This document shows, one piece after another, positions 18,065 to 25,577 of a DNA stretch of 64,000 nucleotides. The notes under the pieces were generated by a model that searched no databases, was not told where the DNA came from, and saw only the letters and a list, made by a program, of their open reading frames with translations. Source of the stretch: Desulfoluna sp942491485 (GTDB lineage: Bacteria; Desulfobacterota; Desulfobacteria; Desulfobacterales; Desulfolunaceae); the NCBI GenBank assembly GCA_942491485.1, contig CALOAX010000017.1:372001-436000 (forward strand). Reading direction: 5' to 3'. Position 1 is the stretch's first letter. Each line of letters starts with the position of its first letter. The translations under genes were made by a program, and so were the position numbers.

Positions 18065-18553
18065 ATGAAACCGCAAGAGATTGACTGGAAAAAGCTTTCG
18101 GCGATTATAAGGAAACACCGGGGAGAGACGTGGGGGCTTATTCCGCTTCTGCAGGAGGTGCAGGAAGCGCTGGGGTACATTCCTCCGGAGTCCATTGCGC
18201 CCATTGCGTCGGCATTGAAGCTCTACCCGAGTGAGGTGCAGGGGGTGATCGAGTTTTATTCCGGTCTGAGCCTGAAACCGAAGGGAAAGCATGTCTTCAA
18301 GGTCTGCTGCGGCACCGCATGCCATGTAAAAGGGGGCAGGAGCATCCTTTCAATCATGAAAAAAGAGCTCGGTATCAATGAAGGGGAGACAAGCCCTGAT
18401 TACAAATATTCCCTCGAAACCGTCGCCTGTCTCGGTGCCTGTTTTCTTGCCCCGACGATGATGGCGGACAAGGAATACATTGGCAGGCTTTCTCCCAGGA
18501 AGATCGAATCTGTTCTGTCGCACTTTACGGAAAAAAAGGAAGAGGAACCGTAG
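18065..18553 (+). CDS. NuoE-like [2Fe-2S] subunit
   Basis: About 162 residues from ATG at 18065, six bases after GGAGG; a GTG two codons earlier overlaps the ribosome site. N-terminal helical bundle (GETWGLIPLLQEVQEALGYIP) and thioredoxin-like [2Fe-2S] domain with the four ligand Cys in CCGTACHVKGG and CLGAC, as in NuoE/HydA-HylA/HndA proteins. It would pass electrons between the NuoF-like flavin subunit and partner iron-sulfur proteins. It follows the NuoG-like gene and precedes the NuoF fusion, the expected order of soluble NADH-linked complexes. Regulation is not visible. Confidence 0.94.
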   Translation: MKPQEIDWKKLSAIIRKHRGETWGLIPLLQEVQEALGYIPPESIAPIASALKLYPSEVQGVIEFYSGLSLKPKGKHVFKVCCGTACHVKGGRSILSIMKKELGINEGETSPDYKYSLETVACLGACFLAPTMMADKEYIGRLSPRKIESVLSHFTEKKEEEP

Positions 18554-18597
18554 CTACTCAACTCGCTTCCAGCGCAAGGTGGGGCACCTTGAAACCC

Positions 18598-18849
18598 TAT
18601 CCCGGATATTTCACGAGTTGAGTGCTCCCATATTCAAGGCCTCAGAGCTGCAGAAGTAGTTGTTTACCTCAATGCTTGGATAACGCAGAAGATGGGTGCA
18701 CTCGGCTCGCCCGAAGGGTGAGAAAATCGAGCAGCAAACCGTGAATTACATTTTGCATTTATCAAAGAACTGATTTTTTAGCAGTAACACCCCGGAATTA
18801 CTATTTTATTATTTGGGTCCGATCGTTTTCTCATGAAATATCCGGGTTA
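18598..18849. repeat. Inverted-repeat element, CCCGGATATTTCATGA arms
   Basis: Arms TATCCCGGATATTTCACGAG (18598) and TCATGAAATATCCGGGTTA (ending 18849) are complementary with few mismatches, 252 bp apart overall. The same arms enclose 24319-24395, and one arm is at 9228-9246. No ORF inside. Confidence 0.7.
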
Positions 18850-18869
18850 GAGTGTTTATTCATAAAGGC

Positions 18870-18972
18870 CGCTGTGATTTGACCCGAGGAACGAGGGTTA
18901 AAGCGCTGCGGCAACCGGCTTTCAAGGTGTTTTTACTTAAGTGGCTTCGCCACCCTTGCCGCCGGAGGCAAC
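18870..18972. repeat. Type B repeat with internal insertion
   Basis: Runs from GACCCGAGGAACGAGG to CCTTGCCGCCGGAGGC, with the central palindrome expanded by a small hairpin (AAGTGGCTTCGCCAC). It ends 17 bases before the start codon of the NuoF-like gene, so the longer reading frame starting at 18941 would be encoded by repeat sequence and is rejected. Confidence 0.8.
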
Positions 18973-18988
18973 TTGGAGCGGAAATGAC

Positions 18989-21900
18989 ATGAAGAAACTC
19001 CTTTCCATAGGGCAGCTTGAATGGCTCAGGAACACGCTTCTTGCCGGCAGGGGGGAAGAGAAGACCACCGTCCTGGTATGCATGACTGGGTGCAGGGCAT
19101 ACGGGGCGAAAGAGGTGCTTTCTTCCATCGGTGAAGAGGTTGAGAGACAGGGGCTTTCGGATCGTGTGGAGATCCGGTCCACAGGTTGCCACGGTTTTTG
19201 CGCAAAGGCGCCTGTTGTTGCCATAGAGCCCATGGGGATTCAGTACCAGGAGGTCGCTCCCGAGGATGCGTTTGATATCGTTTCGGAAACGATCAAGGGA
19301 AACAGGCTGGTGGACAGGCTTGCGTACAGGGACATCACGACGAATCAGCCGATTTTCTACAGGGACCGGATTCCCTTTTACAAAAAGCAGGTGCGGCGCG
19401 TCCTGGCCAATTGCGGGAAGATAGACCCCACAAAGGTGGAGCATTATATCGCCTCAGGGGGGTATCGGGCCCTGGCAAAGGTCCTTGGCAGCATGACCCC
19501 TGAAGGCGTGATCGAAGAGGTGACCGCTGCCAGGCTCAGGGGGCGGGGCGGGGCCGGTTTTTCCACGGGCGTTAAATGGAATTATGCCCGACGTGCTCCG
19601 GGTTCACCCAAATACATTATTTGCAATGCGGACGAGGGGGATCCCGGTGCGTTCATGGACAGGGCGATGCTTGAGGGGGATCCCCATTCCGTTATCGAAG
19701 GGCTCATGGTCGGTGCTTACGCCATCGGGGCCGAGCACGGGTTTATTTATGTCAGGGAGGAGTACCCCATTGCCGTTGAGCATCTCTCCATTGCCATCAG
19801 TCAGCTGGAGGAGCTGGGGCTTCTCGGTGAGAACATCCTTGGAAGCGGTTTCGATTTTCACCTGTCTCTGAAGAAGGGGGCCGGGGCCTTTGTGTGCGGT
19901 GAGGAGACCGCCCTGATGGCATCCATCGAAGGGAAGCGGGGAATGCCGAACCCCAGGCCCCCCTTTCCGGCCCAGGAAGGCCTCGCTAAAAAGCCGTCCA
20001 ACATCAACAATGTGGAGACTCTGGCCAATATACCCCTGATCATCAACAACGGGGCTGGCTGGTACACCGAGGTCGGTACGGACAAAAGCGGGGGCACCAA
20101 GATTTTCTCACTGGCGGGGAAGGTCAACAACACCGGGCTGGTGGAGGTGCCCTTCGGCACCAGCATCCATGACATCATTTTTGGTATCGGCGGGGGGATT
20201 CCCAAGGAGAGAAAGTTCAAGGCGGTTCAGATGGGCGGCCCGGCAGGGGGATGCATCCCCGCGCAGCTGGTTAACACACCGGTCGATTACGAGACAATTT
20301 CACGGCTGGGCGCGATCATGGGGTCCGGCGGCATGGTCGTGATGGACGAGAACAACTGCATGGTGGAAATCGCCCGGTTTTTCCTGGGGTTCACCCAGTC
20401 CGAGTCGTGCGGGAAGTGTGCGCCCTGTCGCCTGGGGACCACCCAGCTCCTTGAAATATTGACGCGGATCACGCGGAAAAAAGGACGACTCCGGGACCTT
20501 GAAACAATCAGGGAGATCGGGGCCACCGTCACGGAAACCTCCCTTTGCGGTCTGGGCCAGGCCTGTGCAAAACCGGCCCTCTCCACCCTGAAGTATTTCG
20601 AGGAGGAGTACAGGGACCATATCCTCGAGCACAGGTGCGCCGGTGCCACATGCGACGACATCGTGATCTCCCCGTGTCAGCACGCCTGCCCGGCCGGCAT
20701 CGATGTGCCGAACTATGTGGCTGCCATTGCCAAGGGGGAATACGAAAAGGCCGTGGACATCATACGGGAACGAAATCCGTTTCCGGCGGTTTGCGGGAGG
20801 GTGTGCATCCATCCATGCGAGTACAAGTGCAGGCGGGGAGAGCTCGACGAACCAGTGGCAATCCGCTCCCTCAAGCGCTTTGCGTCTGACTGGTATTTTA
20901 AAAACATCGGGCTTCCGGACAGCCCCTTCCCTTTGAAAAGGAAGGAAAAGATCGCCGTTGTGGGCGCAGGTCCGGCGGGTCTGTCCAGCGCCTATTTTCT
21001 TCGTAAGGCCGGGTACGGAGTCACGGTCTTTGAATCCCAGCCAAAGGCCGGTGGGATGCTCAGCATCGCACTTCCGGAATTCAGGCTCCCCCCTGCGGTG
21101 ATCGAAGCGGAGGTCCGGTATATCGAATTATGCGGCGTGGAGATCCGCTATAACACGCCGGTGGATTCAAAGCACACGGTGGATGACCTGATGAAGGAGG
21201 GGTATGACGCGGTCTTTATCGCAGCGGGTGCCCAGACGAGCAAGCGAATCGGAATCCCCGGGGAGGAGAAGGACCTTTCAGGCCTGCATTACGGCCTCAG
21301 CTACCTGTGTGATGTCAGGAAGGGAGAGATGAGCGGCTTTGAAGGAAAGACCGTTGTCATCGGCGGTGGGAATGTCGCCGTGGACGTTGCGAGGACGTCG
21401 CTTAGAACCGGAGCCTCCGAAGTTCATATCTTCTGCATGGAAGGACGAGACATGATGCCCGCCTGGGAAAAGGAAGTGGCCGAGGCCGTGGAAGAGGGGG
21501 TTGTGATCAATGCGGACTGGGCACCCAAACGGATCATCCATGAGAGCGGAAGGGTGACTGGCATTGAATTTGTCCGGTGCATGTCGGTTTTTGACGAAGA
21601 GGGGAAGTTCAACCCTATGAGTGACGAATCGGTCCGGCAGGTCATCGATGCGGATCATGTGGTTATTTCCATCGGGCAGGCACCGGACACATCCTTCCTT
21701 TCGGAAGACAGCAGGCTTGAAAGGGAACTCTGGGGAACCCTTGCCATTGACGAAAACAGTCTTTCCACCAATATCCCCGGGGTGTTTGCAGGAGGGGATT
21801 TTACCTCCGGCCCCACCTTTGTGATACGGGCCATCGCGTCGGGGCGGAGGGCCGCCATTGCCATCGACAGATACCTGAAGGGGCAGGAGGGCCGCATCGA

Positions 21901-22114
21901 GATAGCGGATGAAAAGACCGACATGGCGGTGGAAGCGGGGCTCGCCCTTGAAAGCGAAAAAGAGGGTGACAACCCGAGGGTTCACGTAAGGCATGAGGAT
22001 CCTTGCGATCGCATAATGGATTTCCGTGAAGTGGAGAAGGGATTTACGGAAGAGGAGGCCGTTTGTGAGGCGGTGAGGTGTCTCAGGTGCGACTTGGAAA
22101 AGGAGAACAAATGA
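18989..22114 (+). CDS. NuoF-GltD fusion: NADH/FMN subunit fused to glutamate synthase small subunit-like domain
   Basis: About 1041 residues. Order: thioredoxin-like [2Fe-2S] domain (about 1-110; Cys at CMTGCRAYGA and STGCHGFC), NuoF NADH/FMN domain (about 150-400; GRGGAGFSTGVKW, NADEGDPGAFMDR, FVCGEETALMASIEG), SLBB (about 400-470), NuoF [4Fe-4S] (SCGKCAPCRLGT plus a distal Cys), then a GltD-like part: CQHACPAGIDVPNYV and CGRVCIHPCEYKCRR cluster motifs, FAD site GAGPAGLSSAYFLRKAGY, NAD(P) site GGGNVAVDVARTSLR and the C-terminal GDFTSGPTFVIRA. Both flavin modules in one chain would allow NADH and NADPH (or ferredoxin) chemistry in one complex. One base separates it from metV, so coupling is likely. 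Confidence 0.94.
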   Translation: MKKLLSIGQLEWLRNTLLAGRGEEKTTVLVCMTGCRAYGAKEVLSSIGEEVERQGLSDRVEIRSTGCHGFCAKAPVVAIEPMGIQYQEVAPEDAFDIVSETIKGNRLVDRLAYRDITTNQPIFYRDRIPFYKKQVRRVLANCGKIDPTKVEHYIASGGYRALAKVLGSMTPEGVIEEVTAARLRGRGGAGFSTGVKWNYARRAPGSPKYIICNADEGDPGAFMDRAMLEGDPHSVIEGLMVGAYAIGAEHGFIYVREEYPIAVEHLSIAISQLEELGLLGENILGSGFDFHLSLKKGAGAFVCGEETALMASIEGKRGMPNPRPPFPAQEGLAKKPSNINNVETLANIPLIINNGAGWYTEVGTDKSGGTKIFSLAGKVNNTGLVEVPFGTSIHDIIFGIGGGIPKERKFKAVQMGGPAGGCIPAQLVNTPVDYETISRLGAIMGSGGMVVMDENNCMVEIARFFLGFTQSESCGKCAPCRLGTTQLLEILTRITRKKGRLRDLETIREIGATVTETSLCGLGQACAKPALSTLKYFEEEYRDHILEHRCAGATCDDIVISPCQHACPAGIDVPNYVAAIAKGEYEKAVDIIRERNPFPAVCGRVCIHPCEYKCRRGELDEPVAIRSLKRFASDWYFKNIGLPDSPFPLKRKEKIAVVGAGPAGLSSAYFLRKAGYGVTVFESQPKAGGMLSIALPEFRLPPAVIEAEVRYIELCGVEIRYNTPVDSKHTVDDLMKEGYDAVFIAAGAQTSKRIGIPGEEKDLSGLHYGLSYLCDVRKGEMSGFEGKTVVIGGGNVAVDVARTSLRTGASEVHIFCMEGRDMMPAWEKEVAEAVEEGVVINADWAPKRIIHESGRVTGIEFVRCMSVFDEEGKFNPMSDESVRQVIDADHVVISIGQAPDTSFLSEDSRLERELWGTLAIDENSLSTNIPGVFAGGDFTSGPTFVIRAIASGRRAAIAIDRYLKGQEGRIEIADEKTDMAVEAGLALESEKEGDNPRVHVRHEDPCDRIMDFREVEKGFTEEEAVCEAVRCLRCDLEKENK

Positions 22115-22115
22115 T

Positions 22116-22772
22116 ATGATCCGGGCCATTACACGACAAAAAACGGAAGAAGAGATCGACCGGCTGTTGGACGGATGTGCCAGGGTCTTCATTATCGGGT
22201 GCGGAACCTGTACGACCCTCACCCGCACCGGCGGCGAACCTGAGGTCCTTGCCATGAAGGAGCGGTTGTCCGGCGCAGGGAAGCTCGTCACTGGCCACAC
22301 GGTAGTCCCGGTGGCCTGCGATCACCTGACCGGTGAGATCCTGTCGGAGCTCGGCAGCAGCATCTCCCAGGCCGATGCCCTCGTTGTCATGTCCTGTGCG
22401 TTCGGGGTCCAGACCATCGCACGGCAGCTGAGGATGATGGTGGTCCCGGCACTGGATACCCTCTTTGTGGGGAAAGAGACGGCGCCCGGCGAGTACAACG
22501 AGATATGCACACAGTGCGGAACCTGCATTATCGGTGAGACCGGAGGGATCTGCCCGGTGACGGCCTGCCACAAGGGGCTGGTCAACGGGCCGTGCGGCGG
22601 AACCGATAACGGCAAATGCGAGATCGACAGAGAAAAGGATTGTGCCTGGACGCTGATTTACAACCGGCTGAAAGAGCTTGGCAAACTGGACCTTATGCGG
22701 AAACTGCAAAAACCCAGGAATTGCCTCGGAGAACCGTCTCCCGGCAAGTTCAGAACAACCGTCGATGAATGA
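22116..22772 (+). CDS. metV: MetV, methylenetetrahydrofolate reductase small subunit
   Basis: 218 residues; ATG after AAGGAG, one base past the preceding stop. The family hallmarks are a Cys-rich C-terminal region: CTQCGTCIIGETGGICPVTAC and GPCGGTDNGKCEI. N-terminal part has VFIIGCGTCTTLTRTGGEPEV. MetV binds MetF and supplies iron-sulfur or zinc-type sites that link methylene-THF reductase to its electron donor in acetogens and related anaerobes. Its tight coupling to the NuoF-GltD fusion implies that this fusion is the electron partner here (inference). Confidence 0.92.
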   Translation: MIRAITRQKTEEEIDRLLDGCARVFIIGCGTCTTLTRTGGEPEVLAMKERLSGAGKLVTGHTVVPVACDHLTGEILSELGSSISQADALVVMSCAFGVQTIARQLRMMVVPALDTLFVGKETAPGEYNEICTQCGTCIIGETGGICPVTACHKGLVNGPCGGTDNGKCEIDREKDCAWTLIYNRLKELGKLDLMRKLQKPRNCLGEPSPGKFRTTVDE

Positions 22773-22786
22773 TTTCAGGTGGCTAT

Positions 22787-22866
22787 TCTTTGGCCCCCAG
22801 GTTCGCGAATGTTCCATGGGCTCGTTCCTCGCCCATTCCACATTCGCTGACGGGCTTCGCCCGTGG
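22787..22866. repeat. Diverged type B repeat
   Basis: Contains GGTTCGCGAATG, GGGCTCGTTCCTCGCCC and CGGGCTTCGCCCG, the same modules as the copy at 6290-6390. It directly abuts the MITE that follows. Confidence 0.6.
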
Positions 22867-22867
22867 A

Positions 22868-22973
22868 TATTAACCCTGCAACTTAATACACAAAACAGCA
22901 GGTGATAGAGATGTCAACATTATCGGGGTGATAGTGCCCCTCGACATCCACGCCTTTAACCGCCGGGTTAATA
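22868..22973. mobile_element. MITE with IS630-type ends (copy 1)
   Basis: 106 bp beginning TATTAACCCTGC and ending GCCGGGTTAATA, the terminal repeats of the IS630 element at 10538-14073. The interior (GGGGTGATAGTGCCCCTCGAC) is the reverse complement of that in copy 2 at 52549-52653, so both belong to one family in opposite orientation. Non-coding; presumably mobilised by the IS630 transposase. Confidence 0.85.
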
Positions 22974-23342
22974 ACGGGAGGACGTTGATCGAAACCATTC
23001 CGCCGGGATTGCGCTAAAAAGAAGAGGCAACGGAAGCGTTTTTCAGGCCAACACGGTTGGCGTTACAGCGGCGTTGTGGGGTGGGCAAAGGGTGTGCCGT
23101 ATCCATCATGATGGTTGGTAAACGCCCCTGTCGAGATAGGATGTCAAACTGTCTGTGTTACTGGTATTATGAATATCATGGGTGGGCGTAAAATGGTGGG
23201 CACGCTTCGCGTTTAGGCCATCCTGCAGGGTTCGGGCTTCATGAAGAAGGTTGAATACCCCTCACCGTCTGGCATGGGTGCAGCCCTTAAATCAGAAATT
23301 GACGAGATACCCACTGCTTTGGAATAAATCGAAACCGCTCTC

Positions 23343-23398
23343 AAAACCTGTTTATCAAACTTTTCAAAAGTTTGGCCTCCGGCAGGGCCGCCGGAGGC
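23343..23398. repeat. Type A repeat, inverted
   Basis: AACCTGTTTATCAAAC followed by the AAAGTTT palindrome and CCGGCAGGGCCGCCGGAGGC, 38 bases before the metF start. The stretch between the MITE and this copy (22974-23340) shows no gene. Confidence 0.85.
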
Positions 23399-23435
23399 AA
23401 GCTGAAAAGTTTCCATCGGGAAAGGGATTGGCTTT

Positions 23436-24320
23436 ATGGCTTCCTTGTTTAAACAAGCACTCGATTCGGGGAAATTTGTCGTCACCTGTGAGGTGGCACC
23501 GCCCAAGGGGACAAATCTGGAGACGATGGCGCACCATGTCGAGCTTTTGAAGGATAAGGTGGATGCCATGAACCTCACCGATCATCAGAGCTCGGTGATG
23601 CGTTTTCCGTCCCTGGGGGCAGCCCTCCTTGTCAAGGAGATGGGGGGGGAGCCGATCCTGCAGATGACATGCAGGGATCGCAACCGGCTTGCGCTCCAGG
23701 CCGATCTTTTGTTTGCACACAGCCGTGGGGTCAATAACGTGCTCTGTTTGACCGGCGATTCGGTGATGCTGGGCGACCACAAGGAGGCCATGGGGGTGTT
23801 TGACCTCGATTCGAGCCAGCTCGTCGCCACCGTGAGGACGCTGGAGAAAGGGAAGGATCTTGGGGGGAGCGACCTGGAAGGCGGGATCTCGTTTTGTGCT
23901 GGGGCCATCGTCACACCGGAGGCAAATCCCCTTGAACCGCAGCTCATAAAATATGAGAAGAAAATTGAGGCCGGTGCGGAGTTCATCCAGACCCAGGCGG
24001 TGTTCGACATGGATAATTTCAAGTCGTTCATGGAGTATTCAAGGCAGTTTCCGGTGAAGGTGCTTGCAGGGGTCATACTCCTCACATCGGCACCCATGGC
24101 CCGCTTTATGAACGCGAACATTGCAGGGGTGTACGTCCCGCCGGAGCTGATTGATGAAATGAAATCAGCTCCCAAGGGCGGGGCCTTGAAAAAGGGGATA
24201 GAGATTGCCGGCCGCATGATCAGGCAGATCCGTGAAGAGAAACTATGTGATGGTGTTCATATCATGGCGATCGGCAAGGAAGAACTTGTGCCGGAGATTA
24301 TAGCGGCGTCGGAAACCTGA
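23436..24320 (+). CDS. metF: Methylenetetrahydrofolate reductase MetF
   Basis: 294 residues, TIM-barrel flavoprotein. Landmarks: FVVTCEVAPPKGTNLETM with the catalytic-type Glu near residue 19, DAMNLTDHQSSVMRFPSL, LQMTCRDRNRLALQADLL (flavin binding), NVLCLTGDSVMLGDH, AGAEFIQTQAVFDMD, and PVKVLAGVILLTSAPMARFMN. It reduces 5,10-methylene-THF to methyl-THF. It is of the short bacterial type that works with MetV instead of using NADH alone. A 660-base stretch of repeats and a MITE separates it from metV, so it may have its own promoter, although orientation is conserved. Confidence 0.95.
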   Translation: MASLFKQALDSGKFVVTCEVAPPKGTNLETMAHHVELLKDKVDAMNLTDHQSSVMRFPSLGAALLVKEMGGEPILQMTCRDRNRLALQADLLFAHSRGVNNVLCLTGDSVMLGDHKEAMGVFDLDSSQLVATVRTLEKGKDLGGSDLEGGISFCAGAIVTPEANPLEPQLIKYEKKIEAGAEFIQTQAVFDMDNFKSFMEYSRQFPVKVLAGVILLTSAPMARFMNANIAGVYVPPELIDEMKSAPKGGALKKGIEIAGRMIRQIREEKLCDGVHIMAIGKEELVPEIIAASET

Positions 24321-24395
24321 CCCGGATATTTCATGAAAAAATTTGGTATACACCTGAAATGCTCAGGTACAAATCAAACCCATGAAATATCGGAG
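24319..24395. repeat. Short inverted-repeat element after metF
   Basis: GACCCGGATATTTCATGA (from 24319, overlapping the metF stop) and CATGAAATATCGG (to 24393) form arms of the family at 18598-18849, with an inner CACCTGAAATGCTCAGGT hairpin. Might act as a transcription stop but lacks a U-tract. Confidence 0.6.
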
Positions 24396-24632
24396 TAATA
24401 GTCGCAAGCACGATTAGGACTTAACGGATGATGCTCCTTTGTGCCCTTGGAGCGTCGGAAAGCCGTTAGGAAAGGATGGATTGGTTATAAAATGAGCACC
24501 TGAGTAGGGATGTCTGTCGGAAGAGATTCCATTTCTGGCTTCAGGTCTGTTTGACGGGGTGTTGGCCGATCATGTAACCAAACCCTTATAAGGGCACCAA
24601 AGTTATCCCTCCGTTTTGGAAAGGGGGACATC

Positions 24633-24914
24633 ATGGAAGAAACAAAAAACAAAAGACACGAAGAACGCAGTGATTTTGACACCCAGGTTGTATACACCGA
24701 TGGGTCTGAAGACCATTATCATGATGCAATGATGTGCAACTTCAGTGAAGACGGCATGTGCTTCGAGTCGGACACACCCATGGAGCCGGGGACTGAAGTT
24801 AGTATCAAAACGGTGCATTTTCCTTCCACCAACAAGTGCAAGGTTGCATGGTGCCACAAAGTCGGATCAGGAGATGATGAAAAGTACGATATCGGTCTCA
24901 AGTGTGAGCTCTGA
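24633..24914 (+). CDS. PilZ domain protein
   Basis: 93 residues, a single PilZ domain. RHEERSDFDTQV carries the N-terminal Arg-rich c-di-GMP segment (in a shifted form, RHEER instead of RxxxR) and CNFSEDGMCFESD matches the (D/N)xSxxG motif. C-terminal barrel strands CKVAWCHKVG and YDIGLKCEL follow. Such proteins are c-di-GMP receptors acting on motility, pili or polysaccharide systems. ATG follows AAAGGGGGACATC. No partner gene is adjacent; pilin genes are 13 kb away and a GGDEF gene is at 53 kb. Confidence 0.85.
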   Translation: MEETKNKRHEERSDFDTQVVYTDGSEDHYHDAMMCNFSEDGMCFESDTPMEPGTEVSIKTVHFPSTNKCKVAWCHKVGSGDDEKYDIGLKCEL

Positions 24915-25004
24915 GTTTTTGATGGAGCTGAGTATTCATTAGTCGTGGCAGAGTCTGCCTGATAAAGCAGTTCTTACTGATTTTCAAGATGTTCCCAATC
25001 TCCC

Positions 25005-25497
25005 TCCTCATGGTTTGGCCTTCCTGCGATACATGACCCCTGGCTGTTTGATGCTTGGACGACGGATGCCGGGGCGGACTGAAATAAGGTTCGCCAGCCG
25101 GGAATATCCATTTCTGTCCATGTTGACTTTTATGTCATCCGTGCTTTTTGAGATTCCAAATCGGCATCGAAATCAAAAATAAATCTGGACCAGACCCACG
25201 TACGGGATGGGGGGGGGCAGGGTGCGGCCTTACGGCTGTGGCGCAATGCAGTGATTTGCTTATCCCCTAACCAGCGATCTATCGGATTTGTACGTTGAGG
25301 CGGGTCGCTTGCAGGGGAACACAGAGAAGCGTGGGAATATTTTGGATAGAGAGTTCGAATTTTGATCTAAAATGAAGGGTTTAAGCACCGATATCGTGTC
25401 TCGACTTGGTATTTATTCTATAATTATGGGGTGTTGTGCTGGTTCGACCCCTTAGTCCAATAATTATGGGGTGTTGTGCTGGTTCGACCCCATAGTC
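25005..25497. repeat. Noncoding block P (copy 1) ending in a 40-bp tandem repeat
   Basis: Similar along its length to 52438-52990 (for example GGATGCCGGGGCGGACTG, GACCAGACCCACGTA, GATAGAGAGTTC and TTTGATCTAAAATG are shared). This copy lacks the MITE found in the other one, having GGGAATATCCATT where the other has the insertion. It ends in two 40-base units of TAATTATGGGGTGTTGTGCT plus GGTTCGACCCC (25421 and 25461). No gene seen. Confidence 0.8.
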
Positions 25498-25577
25498 CTT
25501 TTGGGTCTAAACCCTCGGTGGTTCACCCAACCTCCATACGGCATATTTTTCATGCAGCCGCAGGCGTCTTCACGCAC

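Noticed and set aside
18941..18988. Start of the NuoF fusion at 18941
   Set aside because: The extra 16 codons are encoded by a type B repeat; ATG at 18989 fits the domain start.
22083..22841. 252-codon minus ORF over metV
   Set aside because: Antisense shadow; metV has clear Cys motifs and coupling to the upstream gene.
25441..25491. tRNA fragment (GGTTCGACCCC resembles a T arm)
   Set aside because: No acceptor or anticodon arms can be formed around it, and the motif recurs without tRNA context.
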